5,246 nt of DNA from Dehalococcoidales bacterium (GCA_028710655.1 JAQTTS010000169.1:1-5246); one strand, 5' to 3'; positions 1-4,007 are shown, counted from the stretch's first letter. Notes: generated from the sequence alone by a model not told the origin. Numbers and translations are program-made.

Positions 1-186
1 GGGGCATTAGATAGTGAAAGCGACGATTGGGAATACCTGTTCAGGTGGAGTGTCCCTTCAGAAGAGCGGGTAATTTTTCCTAAACCGGTTGGTAGTGGTG
101 AGGGGACTCAACCTATGAGGGGGCAGAACGTTAGCATCCGCAAGGCGCGAAAGTCAGTGACACCGAGTATTGTGAAAGCGAGGTAG
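1..186 (+). CDS. C-terminal fragment of an unidentified protein (5' truncated)
   Basis: The first reading frame is open from base 1 to a TAG at 184-186 and gives 61 residues with no start inside the window, so this is the end of a gene beginning upstream. The segment starts acidic (SESDDWEYLF), passes through a Trp/Phe-containing stretch likely to form strands, and ends in a basic, probably disordered tail (SIRKARKSVTPSIVKAR). The next gene's ribosome binding site (GAGGT, 180-184) lies over the last codons, which supports this being a translated end in the same operon. I do not recognise the family. A 317-codon open frame on the minus strand covers part of it, but that frame lacks a binding site and overlaps several better genes. 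Confidence 0.6.
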   Translation, partial: GALDSESDDWEYLFRWSVPSEERVIFPKPVGSGEGTQPMRGQNVSIRKARKSVTPSIVKAR

Positions 187-191
187 GGAAT

Positions 192-734
192 ATGGCAGAG
201 AGAATGGCGTTCGGCAAACCAATATACATGAAGTCCGTGGAAGAAAAAGGGGAGAACCTGTCCCGTGGTGTTTGGAACCTCAGTGAGACCTCGGAAGGGA
301 ACTTGTTCCCATCGGATGGTGACGTGTTCAGCAGCAGCGACTCGGCAGAAAAGGCGAACCGGGAAATCATGGCTACCATGGGCATGAAATTGTTCTATGG
401 CCAGCTTCCCGATGGTAACGTAGTAGAGTTTATACGCAAGGGACGTATCGCCGAGCGCGATATGAAGGCTATCAGGGATATGGGAGTGAAGAGGCTCTGG
501 TGGAGCACCTTCACGGCGAAGACCTGGCTCATCGATAATGTAGAGCAGCGCACAACCAAAGAGATTGATTTGAGTCCGAAGGAAACCACTGCCGAGGCTC
601 TGCGGTGGGGACCGGCCTTCGGCTATCCTCATATGGAAGTGCCGTGGCCGAAGAAGTCTACAAAGAGAAGTGGCACGAAACGGCGAGCATCGGGGCATGA
701 GATGCCGCCGCCCAGAATTATGGGGTCGCGGTAA
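192..734 (+). CDS. Hypothetical phage protein, 180 aa
   Basis: ATG at 192 follows GAGGT (180-184) at 7-base spacing, 5 bases after the upstream stop. An internal Met at residue 5 is a weaker alternative start. The first 60 or so residues are polar and Ser/Glu rich (LSETSEGNLFPSDGD), likely flexible. Residues of about 60-130 look folded: a strand pair around KLFYGQLPDGNVVEFI, a helix (ERDMKAIRDMGV), then an aromatic stretch (RLWWSTFTAKTWLID). The tail from about residue 150 is rich in Lys, Arg, Ser and Pro (KKSTKRSGTKRRASG) and is probably an unstructured nucleic-acid- or protein-contacting extension. No signal peptide or membrane helix is seen. I do not recognise a family and propose no function; the gene call itself is good because of its length and binding site. 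Confidence 0.75.
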   Translation: MAERMAFGKPIYMKSVEEKGENLSRGVWNLSETSEGNLFPSDGDVFSSSDSAEKANREIMATMGMKLFYGQLPDGNVVEFIRKGRIAERDMKAIRDMGVKRLWWSTFTAKTWLIDNVEQRTTKEIDLSPKETTAEALRWGPAFGYPHMEVPWPKKSTKRSGTKRRASGHEMPPPRIMGSR

Positions 735-746
735 GAAGGAGGCACT

Positions 747-911
747 ATGATAGGTGGGAAAAAGTTCAGGACGCTTAGAGAAGCGAAGAAATACAAGGCG
801 GGTTTGTCTGCTATTAACCGGGATGTCAGTGATATTTACAATTTGAAGGGTAAGAAGACCAGAGTGTACCGATACTTTGTTGGTACGCATCTGGAGTGGC
901 TGAATCTTTAG
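747..911 (+). CDS. Small basic protein, 54 aa, unknown function
   Basis: ATG at 747 lies 4 bases after AAGGAGG (736-742) and the frame ends at TAG 909-911. The product has 13 Lys/Arg against 4 Asp/Glu. It begins GGKKFRTLREAKKYKAGL, a short strand plus an amphipathic helix, and ends in a strand and aromatic tail (RVYRYFVGTHLEWLNL). The opening Gly-Lys-Lys-Phe and following Ala/Lys helix recall the FDGKKF miniproteins further along (1791 and 2102), but the rest does not align well, so common origin is only a possibility. No metal site, membrane segment or catalytic motif is visible. The strong net positive charge is compatible with nucleic acid binding, which is inference only. Confidence 0.72.
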   Translation: MIGGKKFRTLREAKKYKAGLSAINRDVSDIYNLKGKKTRVYRYFVGTHLEWLNL

Positions 912-913
912 AG

Positions 914-926
914 GGAGGTGTATACA
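914..926 (+). promoter_or_regulatory. Ribosome binding site deciding the 926 start (repeat copy 1)
   Basis: GGAGGTGTATACA precedes and includes the A of ATG 926, with 7 bases between GGAGG and the start codon. The frame is also open from an upstream ATG at 896, but that one lies inside the previous gene without a comparable site, so 926 is chosen. The same 13 bases recur exactly at 2089-2101. Confidence 0.8.
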
Positions 927-1087
927 TGGTTGATAATAGTTTGAGATGCCCGCATTGCGGGAGCAGTAAACTGATAAAATCCGGGAAGGTCTGGTCCAAA
1001 GGGACGTTATTGCATCGCCGAAAAGTGCAACGCTGGCAATGTAATCTATGCGGACGGACAAGTATTAGGCCCCGTGGAGGTAAATAA
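926..1087 (+). CDS. Stand-alone zinc-ribbon miniprotein, 53 aa (transposase-type ribbon)
   Basis: The protein carries two CxxC knuckles, Cys8/Cys11 (RCPHCGSS) and Cys39/Cys42 (QCNLCGRTS), separated by 27 residues with a basic strand-turn-strand middle (IKSGKVWSKG, HRRKVQRW). This is the layout of a four-cysteine zinc ribbon and resembles the N-terminal zinc-binding segment of several transposase families (CPxCGS...KxGK...YxCxxCGR). No catalytic DDE region follows, so this is a free-standing ribbon rather than a transposase. Such domains usually bind DNA, RNA or protein partners; the target here is unknown. Start 926 is set by the site at 914-918. The C-terminus RGGK is encoded by the next gene's ribosome binding site, and its TAA overlaps that gene's ATG by one base. 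Confidence 0.85.
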   Translation: MVDNSLRCPHCGSSKLIKSGKVWSKGTLLHRRKVQRWQCNLCGRTSIRPRGGK

Positions 1088-1305
1088 TGGCAATAACTAT
1101 GCGTCGCGTTGGGAGTAAAGTAAAACTGACTCCGAAGGCAGCCAAGAACGCCCCTGACCTTACGGATGTGATTGGCACGATTACGTATCGCCCAATACAG
1201 GCGTGGGACAAAGGAGCGAAGAGGCCACATATCCGGTACACAGTAAACTTCGGGAAGTCGTTTGGTTCGTTCTCGATTAGAGCCAACGAACTTCGTAAAG
1301 CGTAA
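1087..1305 (+). CDS. Small basic protein, 72 aa, probable SH3-like barrel
   Basis: ATG 1087 overlaps the previous stop as TAATG, with GGAGG (1076-1080) 6 bases upstream, so the pair is likely translationally coupled. The sequence opens with VGSKVKLTPKAAKNAP, continues with a strand after Gly (DVIGTITYRP), then IRYTVNFGKS and SFSIRANELRKA. Alternating short strands, the VGxKVxLT opening and a closing xxELRxA are typical of small phage SH3-like or KOW-type barrels, in which a 'G(D/S)xVxLT...GTVxxV...YxVxF...xxxxELxxA' outline recurs. The assignment is by outline, not by a diagnostic motif. Such folds bind nucleic acid or protein; no catalytic residues are visible. Confidence 0.75.
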   Translation: MAITMRRVGSKVKLTPKAAKNAPDLTDVIGTITYRPIQAWDKGAKRPHIRYTVNFGKSFGSFSIRANELRKA

Positions 1306-1311
1306 GGAGGT
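1303..1311 (+). promoter_or_regulatory. Stop-overlapping ribosome binding site deciding the 1316 start
   Basis: TAAGGAGGT combines the stop of the preceding gene (TAA 1303-1305) with a near-perfect Shine-Dalgarno, 5 bases from ATG 1316. The frame is also open from an ATG at 1262, but that lies inside the previous gene with no such site. Confidence 0.8.
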
Positions 1312-1315
1312 AAGT

Positions 1316-1528
1316 ATGCCGAAAGCCAGGCATATCATGGATGCGACCAAAGTTATCAATGGCAAGAGATACAAGGGGCTTCAAAGATATGGCTCGCGTC
1401 TTGCGGCTCAGCGGGAAGCGGCCAAGTGGGTAAGAGAACCCGGAGTATCTGCCAAGATTACCGGGCCGGATGATAGGGATGGTTTCTATACCGTCTGGGT
1501 GAGAATGAAGAAGAAGGGGGAGAGGTAG
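1316..1528 (+). CDS. Basic miniprotein, 70 aa, member 1 of a repeated strand-helix-strand-strand family
   Basis: The core runs from residue 13: a strand-turn (VINGKRYKGLQRYG), a helix rich in Ala, Arg and Lys (RLAAQREAAKWVREP), Gly43, a strand (VSAKITG), an acidic turn (PDDRDG) and a closing strand (FYTVWVRMKK). The same order is visible in the proteins starting at 1791 and 2102, where NGKRY is replaced by DGKKF, and more loosely in those at 3306 and 3615. I infer paralogy from this order plus shared positions: the Asn/Asp-Gly-Lys turn, helix alanines, glycine at the helix end and aromatic closing strand. The outline resembles half of a SPOR-like or double-stranded-RNA-binding-like alpha/beta fold, but no known family is established. 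Function is unknown. Confidence 0.8.
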   Translation: MPKARHIMDATKVINGKRYKGLQRYGSRLAAQREAAKWVREPGVSAKITGPDDRDGFYTVWVRMKKKGER

Positions 1529-1630
1529 ATGATTGTACTTCCGCGATATCTTTGGGGTGGATGTGGAGCGAAACAGACAGATAAGCGTACCTATAAAGAT
1601 ATCAGGCACAAGAAAGGCAGGAGGAAGTAG
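1529..1630 (+). CDS. Very small basic peptide, 33 aa
   Basis: ATG 1529 starts immediately after the previous TAG (1526-1528), with a purine-rich GGGGGAGAGG run (1516-1525) as a close binding site. The 33-residue product contains 11 Lys/Arg and 2 Asp. It opens with a hydrophobic segment (MIVLPRYLWGGCG) holding a single Cys and closes with a basic tail (HKKGRRK). The last codons AGG AGG AAG double as the Shine-Dalgarno of the next gene, so part of the tail may be constrained by that signal rather than by protein function. It could be a genuine miniprotein or a short translated leader that couples translation to the next gene. No family is recognised. Confidence 0.55.
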   Translation: MIVLPRYLWGGCGAKQTDKRTYKDIRHKKGRRK

Positions 1631-1635
1631 CGATG
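1620..1635 (+). repeat. Gene-junction repeat, copy 1 (GGAGGAAGTAGCGATG)
   Basis: This junction holds the Shine-Dalgarno, the stop of the upstream gene (TAG 1628-1630), two bases and the ATG of the next gene. The following junction (1777-1793) is the same except for one extra A, so consecutive genes are joined by nearly identical sequence. That suggests tandem duplication or modular gain of minigenes. Confidence 0.7.
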
Positions 1636-1788
1636 GCAAAGTGGTTGATACTAACAGGTGGCGGGGGTGCCGTAAGAGGTCGGTATGAGGGCACCAGAGA
1701 ACAGGCTGTAGAGTATTGCAAGGCACATTTTATGCCGAAGGGCTACAAAATCGTGAAGGACAAAACGAAGAAACTGGGAGGAAAGTAG
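1633..1788 (+). CDS. Small basic protein, 51 aa, unknown function
   Basis: ATG 1633 lies 8 bases after GGAGG (1620-1624) and only 2 bases after the previous stop. Residues 1-9 form a short strand (AKWLILTGG), followed by a Gly-rich turn (GGGGAVRG), a helix (REQAVEYCKAHF), a glycine and a strand (GYKIVKDKT), with a basic end (KKLGGK). This is a strand-helix-strand arrangement with 'EGTREQA..Y' at the helix start, similar in outline to the repeated miniproteins but without the closing aromatic strand, so membership is doubtful. The C-terminal GGK is encoded by the next gene's binding site. An opening strand followed by four glycines is unusual, but it does not match a Walker A loop because no GK[ST] follows. 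Confidence 0.72.
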   Translation: MAKWLILTGGGGAVRGRYEGTREQAVEYCKAHFMPKGYKIVKDKTKKLGGK

Positions 1789-1793
1789 CGATG
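1777..1793 (+). repeat. Gene-junction repeat, copy 2 (GGAGGAAAGTAGCGATG)
   Basis: The order is again GGAGG, stop TAG (1786-1788), CG, ATG. It differs from copy 1 at 1620-1635 by a single additional A after GGAGGA. The spacing from GGAGG to the ATG at 1791 is 9 bases, against 8 in copy 1. The site also decides start 1791 over an in-frame upstream ATG at 1716. Confidence 0.7.
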
Positions 1794-1970
1794 CCAGCAA
1801 CTTATAAGTATTTTGACGGAAAGAAGTTCCACTTTCTCGGTGAGCGCAAGACGAAACGTACTGCGGCGGCTCTGGCAGATAAGTATCGCAGTGAATGGGG
1901 CCGGGGGGCCAGAATTATTCCCGGTCAGATATGGAAGTACGCCGTTTGGGGTGAGAACATTAAACAGTAA
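1791..1970 (+). CDS. Basic miniprotein, 59 aa, member 2 of the repeated family (FDGKKF type)
   Basis: The protein opens with YKYFDGKKFHFL (from residue 5), continues with a Lys/Arg/Ala helix (RKTKRTAAALADKYRSEWG, 19-37), then a strand (ARIIPG) and a short aromatic closing strand (WKYAVWG). The FDGKKF hexapeptide is identical to residues 23-28 of the protein starting at 2102, and the two genes still share much of the DNA over this segment (TTtGACGGaAAGAAGTT against TTcGACGGtAAGAAGTT). This is the clearest pair of paralogs in the window. Compared with the 2102 protein it lacks the N-terminal extension and has a shorter turn before the last strand. The role is unknown; basic charge and small alpha/beta size would suit nucleic acid or partner binding. 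Confidence 0.8.
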   Translation: MPATYKYFDGKKFHFLGERKTKRTAAALADKYRSEWGRGARIIPGQIWKYAVWGENIKQ

Positions 1971-1980
1971 GGCAAATAAA

Positions 1981-2088
1981 ATGAAAAAGTTAGCGTCTCG
2001 TTTACGTGATGCTCGCGCCAAACGGATGGGGCACAAAGAGAATGTTGAAGGTAAGGTGCTCCGGCGAAGTAAGAAACACCCGTGGTAA
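1981..2088 (+). CDS. Very small basic peptide, 35 aa
   Basis: ATG 1981 is 8 bases after TAAGG (1968-1972), which overlaps the previous stop; this is a weaker site than its neighbours have. The frame is open much further upstream, but that part lies out of frame inside the preceding gene and is best ignored. The peptide has 13 Lys/Arg and 3 acidic residues in 35. It starts as a probable amphipathic helix (KKLASRLRDARAKRMG) and ends SKKHPW. Its TAA forms part of the strong TAAGGAGG site for the next gene. It could be a short nucleic-acid-binding helix or a coupling leader. I recognise no family. Confidence 0.55.
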   Translation: MKKLASRLRDARAKRMGHKENVEGKVLRRSKKHPW

Positions 2089-2101
2089 GGAGGTGTATAC
2101 A
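2089..2101 (+). promoter_or_regulatory. Ribosome binding site for the GTG start at 2102 (repeat copy 2)
   Basis: GGAGGTGTATACA is an exact 13-base copy of 914-926. Here it is followed by GTG, whereas in copy 1 the last A begins ATG. The site begins directly after TAA 2086-2088 and gives 8 bases from GGAGG to the start. It selects the GTG at 2102 over an in-frame ATG at 2006 inside the previous gene. Confidence 0.75.
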
Positions 2102-2329
2102 GTGTCTACAGCAGTTACAAGATATGGTTATAGCCGGGGGCTTCCCGGTGGCAGAATTGACAAAAGGTTCGACGGTAAGAAGTTTCTACTCCAATTTCAG
2201 AGGGGCAGCAAGGTCGAGGCGAATGCTGAGGCCCGCCATCTGAGAGAAATAGGGTATTTCGTCAGGGTGGTAAAAATGCCCTACAATAAGGAATATCCAT
2301 ACTGGATATTTATCAGGGCGAAGCGCTAG
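2102..2329 (+). CDS. Basic miniprotein, 75 aa, member 3 of the repeated family (FDGKKF type, GTG start)
   Basis: GTG 2102 is chosen because AAGGAGGT (2087-2094) precedes it at good distance. After a 22-residue Gly/Arg-rich lead (YGYSRGLPGGRIDKR) the core reads FDGKKFLLQFQ (23-33), a helix (KVEANAEARHLREIG, 37-51), a strand (YFVRVVKMP), a Tyr/Asn turn and a closing strand (YPYWIFIRAKR). This is the most complete member of the family and fits a strand-helix-strand-strand fold; the 'EARHLREIGYFVRVVK' segment resembles the helix-plus-strand half of SPOR-type or similar small alpha/beta domains. That likeness is structural guesswork. No signal peptide is present, so peptidoglycan binding as in true SPOR proteins is unlikely. 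A perfect inverted repeat sits in its 3' end. Confidence 0.82.
   Translation: MSTAVTRYGYSRGLPGGRIDKRFDGKKFLLQFQRGSKVEANAEARHLREIGYFVRVVKMPYNKEYPYWIFIRAKR
2292..2310. repeat. Perfect 8-3-8 inverted repeat inside a gene end
   Basis: AATATCCA (2292-2299) and TGGATATT (2303-2310) are exact reverse complements around the three bases TAC. The stem would be AT-rich and ends 17 bases before the TAG stop. It encodes part of the closing strand (residues 64-70). It may be a protein-binding palindrome, an mRNA hairpin near the next gene's start, or chance. No U-tract follows, so it does not look like an intrinsic terminator. Confidence 0.6.
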
Positions 2330-2334
2330 GAGGT
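2327..2334 (+). promoter_or_regulatory. Ribosome binding site for the GTG start at 2343
   Basis: TAGGAGGT fuses the stop of the 2102 gene (TAG 2327-2329) with a strong Shine-Dalgarno. GGAGG (2329-2333) ends 9 bases before GTG 2343. This site is the main support for the small peptide gene that follows. Confidence 0.7.
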
Positions 2335-2342
2335 AGCTGAAG

Positions 2343-2471
2343 GTGAAACAAGACTATGAGAAGCCGAAGGTTGAAAAAGTCAGGGAGATGAATTTCCCTG
2401 TTGAAATCTTGAATAAGGATGGTAAGGTTGTTGTCTGCAAGCAGTGCTCCAATTGCCACAGTTGCCGATAA
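2343..2471 (+). CDS. 42-aa peptide with C-terminal CxxCxxCxxC
   Basis: GTG 2343 follows GGAGG (2329-2333) by 9 bases and the frame closes at TAA 2469-2471. The first half is charged (DYEKPKVEKVREM), followed by a hydrophobic patch (NFPVEIL), a Lys-Asp-Gly turn, a short strand (KVVV), and then Cys32, Cys35, Cys38 and Cys41 at even spacing, closing with Arg. Four cysteines within ten residues are striking in an otherwise cysteine-poor window. Two readings are possible: a metal-binding tail (zinc, or an iron-sulfur site like CxxCxxC-type ferredoxin motifs), or a ribosomally made precursor peptide whose KPKVE/FPVEIL half would be a leader and the Cys-rich end a core. No maturation enzyme or exporter is in the window, so the second remains speculation. 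The long shadow frame 2419-2484 is not used. Confidence 0.68.
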   Translation: MKQDYEKPKVEKVREMNFPVEILNKDGKVVVCKQCSNCHSCR

Positions 2472-2484
2472 GCCCGTTAGGGTT

Positions 2485-3096
2485 ATGCCGCGAAGGGTTT
2501 GGCCGGAGACCATCTTCCGCTATGGGAAGTGGGTTAAAATCCATAGCTGGACTACTGAGGAAGATGAGATACTCAGGCGGGAATATACCTTTACCTTAAA
2601 ATCGCTTGATGTCTTAGCCCTTAAACTGGGGGTGACAAACAATGCGGTCAGACAGAGGCTGACCAGACTGGGTCTGTTGAAACTCAATATCAGAAAGTGG
2701 ACCCCGGAAGAGGAAGAATATCTGCGGGAGAACTATACTCAGTTGTCAACGAGGACATTAGCCGTGAAGTTGCATATGTCTCGGAATGCGGTAGTGCGCA
2801 AGGCGCATCGGCTGCATGTGACACAAAGGGTTCGAGACGGCTGGTTCACGCTGAGTGAGGTATCAAAGATTCTAGGTGTAGATGCCGGATGGGTGACGAG
2901 AAGGATACACAACGGGCACCATCTTGAAATGGCACCTCATTCGGAGGATAAGGTCCCCAAGCAGGGGAGTTACGCTGCTTGGCATATATCGGAAGAAGCG
3001 CTGTGCGACTTTATTAGACGATATCCCGAAGAGTTGTCCGGTCATAACGTTGATTTCGTAATGTTGGTAGACATACTGGCCGGAATTAAGAATTAA
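2485..3096 (+). CDS. Putative DNA-binding regulator: two Myb/SANT-like repeats plus MerR/excisionase-like domain
   Basis: Three helical DNA-binding units can be read in its 203 residues. Unit 1 (about 22-64) starts WTTEEDEIL and ends in GVTNNAVRQRLTRLG; unit 2 (72-112) starts WTPEEEEYL and ends in HMSRNAVVRKAHRLH. Both follow the 'WTxEE..LR..Y......lA..LhxSxxAVxxxAxRLg' pattern of prokaryotic Myb/SANT-like repeats, with the last helix as probable recognition helix. Unit 3 (119-203) begins FTLSEVSKILGVDAGWVTRRIHNG, as in MerR/excisionase winged helices, continues to a wing strand (AAWHIS), and closes with EEALCDFIRRYPEEL...VDFVMLVDILAG, a tail seen in phage helix-turn-helix proteins. The likely role is site-specific DNA binding or transcription control. 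ATG 2485 was chosen because the earlier in-frame ATG (2419) overlaps the preceding gene; its own site (AGGG, 2479-2482) is weak and close, so translation may depend on coupling. Confidence 0.82.
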   Translation: MPRRVWPETIFRYGKWVKIHSWTTEEDEILRREYTFTLKSLDVLALKLGVTNNAVRQRLTRLGLLKLNIRKWTPEEEEYLRENYTQLSTRTLAVKLHMSRNAVVRKAHRLHVTQRVRDGWFTLSEVSKILGVDAGWVTRRIHNGHHLEMAPHSEDKVPKQGSYAAWHISEEALCDFIRRYPEELSGHNVDFVMLVDILAGIKN

Positions 3097-3110
3097 GTGG
3101 AGGAACGATT

Positions 3111-3296
3111 ATGGCGTGGAGCATAAGTTGGTCAGAACCACACAAGAAGAAACGGCAGGTTACCGTTGTCTGGAATGAGCAGGATATAAAGAGGGTCAAG
3201 CACAACCTCAAAGGGGTCTTTAACGCTACTGATATAAGGGTTACCAAACTGAAGGGAAGCTACGTTAACCCACGGGAGATGGGCATCAGACAGTAG
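3111..3296 (+). CDS. Small basic protein, 61 aa, unknown function
   Basis: ATG 3111 has GGAGG (3099-3103) 7 bases upstream and starts 14 bases after the regulator's stop. The sequence suggests a strand (KRQVTVVWNE), a helix (QDIKRVKHNLKG), and a second strand (ATDIRVTKLKG), with a polar Arg/Gln tail (NPREMGIRQ). It is basic and has no cysteine, membrane segment or enzyme motif. The strand-helix-strand arrangement is similar in size to the miniprotein family, but the FDGKKF turn and the aromatic final strand are missing, so I keep it separate. No family is recognised. TAG 3294-3296 runs into the next gene's binding site. Confidence 0.75.
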   Translation: MAWSISWSEPHKKKRQVTVVWNEQDIKRVKHNLKGVFNATDIRVTKLKGSYVNPREMGIRQ

Positions 3297-3305
3297 GAGG
3301 CACAC

Positions 3306-3602
3306 ATGCCAAGAACACGAACAAAATTAGTCAAAATGAGGGCCACAGATGATACCGAGATTGATGTCAGAGTTCCCACGAGCATATCTTCTCCGCCGAA
3401 GAAGGACCTTGCGGTAGCGGAGAGCATGTTCGACAAAGAGAACTGGAAGTATCCGACTAAGACGAAGACCTTCAAGACGGAAAGCCGGGCCAGGGCCATT
3501 GGCAGAGCGCTATCCTTCTATCTCGGCGGTTATGAAATTGTACAAACGCCTAGAGGGTGGCAGGTCGGGTCAAAGGGATACTACCACTATATCGGAGCAT
3601 AA
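3306..3602 (+). CDS. Hypothetical protein, 98 aa, with a C-terminal miniprotein-like half
   Basis: ATG 3306 lies 5 bases after GGAGG (3296-3300), which overlaps the previous stop. The first half (to about residue 45) is polar: a basic start (PRTRTKLVKMR), an acidic-hydrophobic strand (DTEIDVRVP), a Ser/Pro linker and a helix (DLAVAESMF). The second half reads WKYPTKTKTF, a helix (SRARAIGRALSFYLGG), a strand (YEIVQTP) and a closing strand region (GWQVGSKGYYHYIGA). That half has the same strand-helix-Gly-strand-strand order as the 2102 protein, with a distinctive aromatic end GYYHYIGA. I infer a distant relationship and possibly a fused N-terminal extension. Function is unknown. Confidence 0.8.
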   Translation: MPRTRTKLVKMRATDDTEIDVRVPTSISSPPKKDLAVAESMFDKENWKYPTKTKTFKTESRARAIGRALSFYLGGYEIVQTPRGWQVGSKGYYHYIGA

Positions 3603-3614
3603 GGAGGGCTTGTT

Positions 3615-3764
3615 ATGTTACCAGCACCGATTGCGCGGGCGATGACTAAAGAGGAAGCCGAGGATAAGGCTCGGCGGTACATAAAACCCGGCCACCGTGT
3701 GGTTAAAAAGCAGCATGGCACCTATCAGGGGAAGGAATACAATTACGTCGTGTACGTGAAATAA
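3615..3764 (+). CDS. Small basic protein, 49 aa, possible distant member of the miniprotein family
   Basis: ATG 3615 is 7 bases after GGAGG (3603-3607), part of TAAGGAGG built on the previous stop. It is too short for common gene-length cut-offs and easily missed. A short hydrophobic start (LPAPIARAM) leads into a helix (TKEEAEDKARRYIK), Pro-Gly, a strand (HRVVKKQ), a turn (GTYQGKE) and a closing strand (YNYVVYVK). The helix, Gly, strand and aromatic closing strand match the second part of the 1316 and 2102 proteins, while the opening FDGKKF strand is absent. It is either a shortened paralog or an independent small alpha/beta protein. Confidence 0.75.
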   Translation: MLPAPIARAMTKEEAEDKARRYIKPGHRVVKKQHGTYQGKEYNYVVYVK

Positions 3765-3781
3765 CGGAGAGGTAACGTCCA

Positions 3782-3997
3782 ATGTCATGGAAGCATAAGA
3801 TAGTCACCAAACCCATAGCCAAACTGGAGGTTGGGGAGATGACTTGGTGTAAGCACTCCGGCAGGTATCGCGGGGTGAGCATTGGCAGAGATAAGGACGG
3901 CTATTATGTGTGTACACATCGGGCCAGGTCAAGGAGCTATCGTAGCCCGCTGTCTATCCCTTTGAAGGAGCTTGCGTGGATAAAGAGTACGGGGTAG
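3782..3997 (+). CDS. Conserved-looking phage miniprotein, 71 aa, THRARS motif
   Basis: ATG 3782 follows GGAGAGG (3766-3772). The protein looks mostly beta: IVTKPIAKLEVGEMTWCKH, a turn, YRGVSIGRDKDGYYVCTH, then the basic segment RARSRSYRSP, a short SIPLKEL stretch and a hydrophobic end AWIKSTG. The THRARS.SY.SP..IP...I..I.STG outline is one I associate with uncharacterised phage and prokaryotic small proteins, from memory and without a check. The two Cys residues (23 and 44) are too few for a zinc ribbon. The density of Arg, Ser and Tyr in residues 46-56 could contact nucleic acid. No catalytic role is apparent. Confidence 0.78.
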   Translation: MSWKHKIVTKPIAKLEVGEMTWCKHSGRYRGVSIGRDKDGYYVCTHRARSRSYRSPLSIPLKELAWIKSTG

Positions 3998-4007
3998 AAC
4001 GGAGTAG

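Noticed and set aside
108..1061. 317-codon open frame on the minus strand, the longest complete frame in the window
   Set aside because: It begins with TTG without a visible binding site, lies antisense to four plus-strand genes that have good binding sites, and its translation has no recognisable domain pattern.
926..1087. An IS-type transposase gene
   Set aside because: Only the zinc ribbon is present, with no DDE domain, terminal inverted repeats or target duplication in the neighbourhood.
826..1374. 182-codon minus-strand frame
   Set aside because: It is antisense to the zinc ribbon and neighbouring genes, overlaps other minus frames and shows no ribosome binding site or plausible domain.
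1633..1788. Walker A nucleotide-binding loop from the GGGG stretch
   Set aside because: No GK[ST] follows the glycines and the protein is only 51 residues long.
1813..1980. Upstream extension of the 35-residue gene at 1981
   Set aside because: It would run out of frame through the FDGKKF gene at 1791, which has a strong binding site and a paralog.
2419..2484. Extended start (ATG 2419) for the Myb-like regulator
   Set aside because: The extension overlaps the Cys-peptide gene, AAGG lies only one base before that ATG, and the added residues show no domain. ATG 2485 is kept, though its own site is weak.
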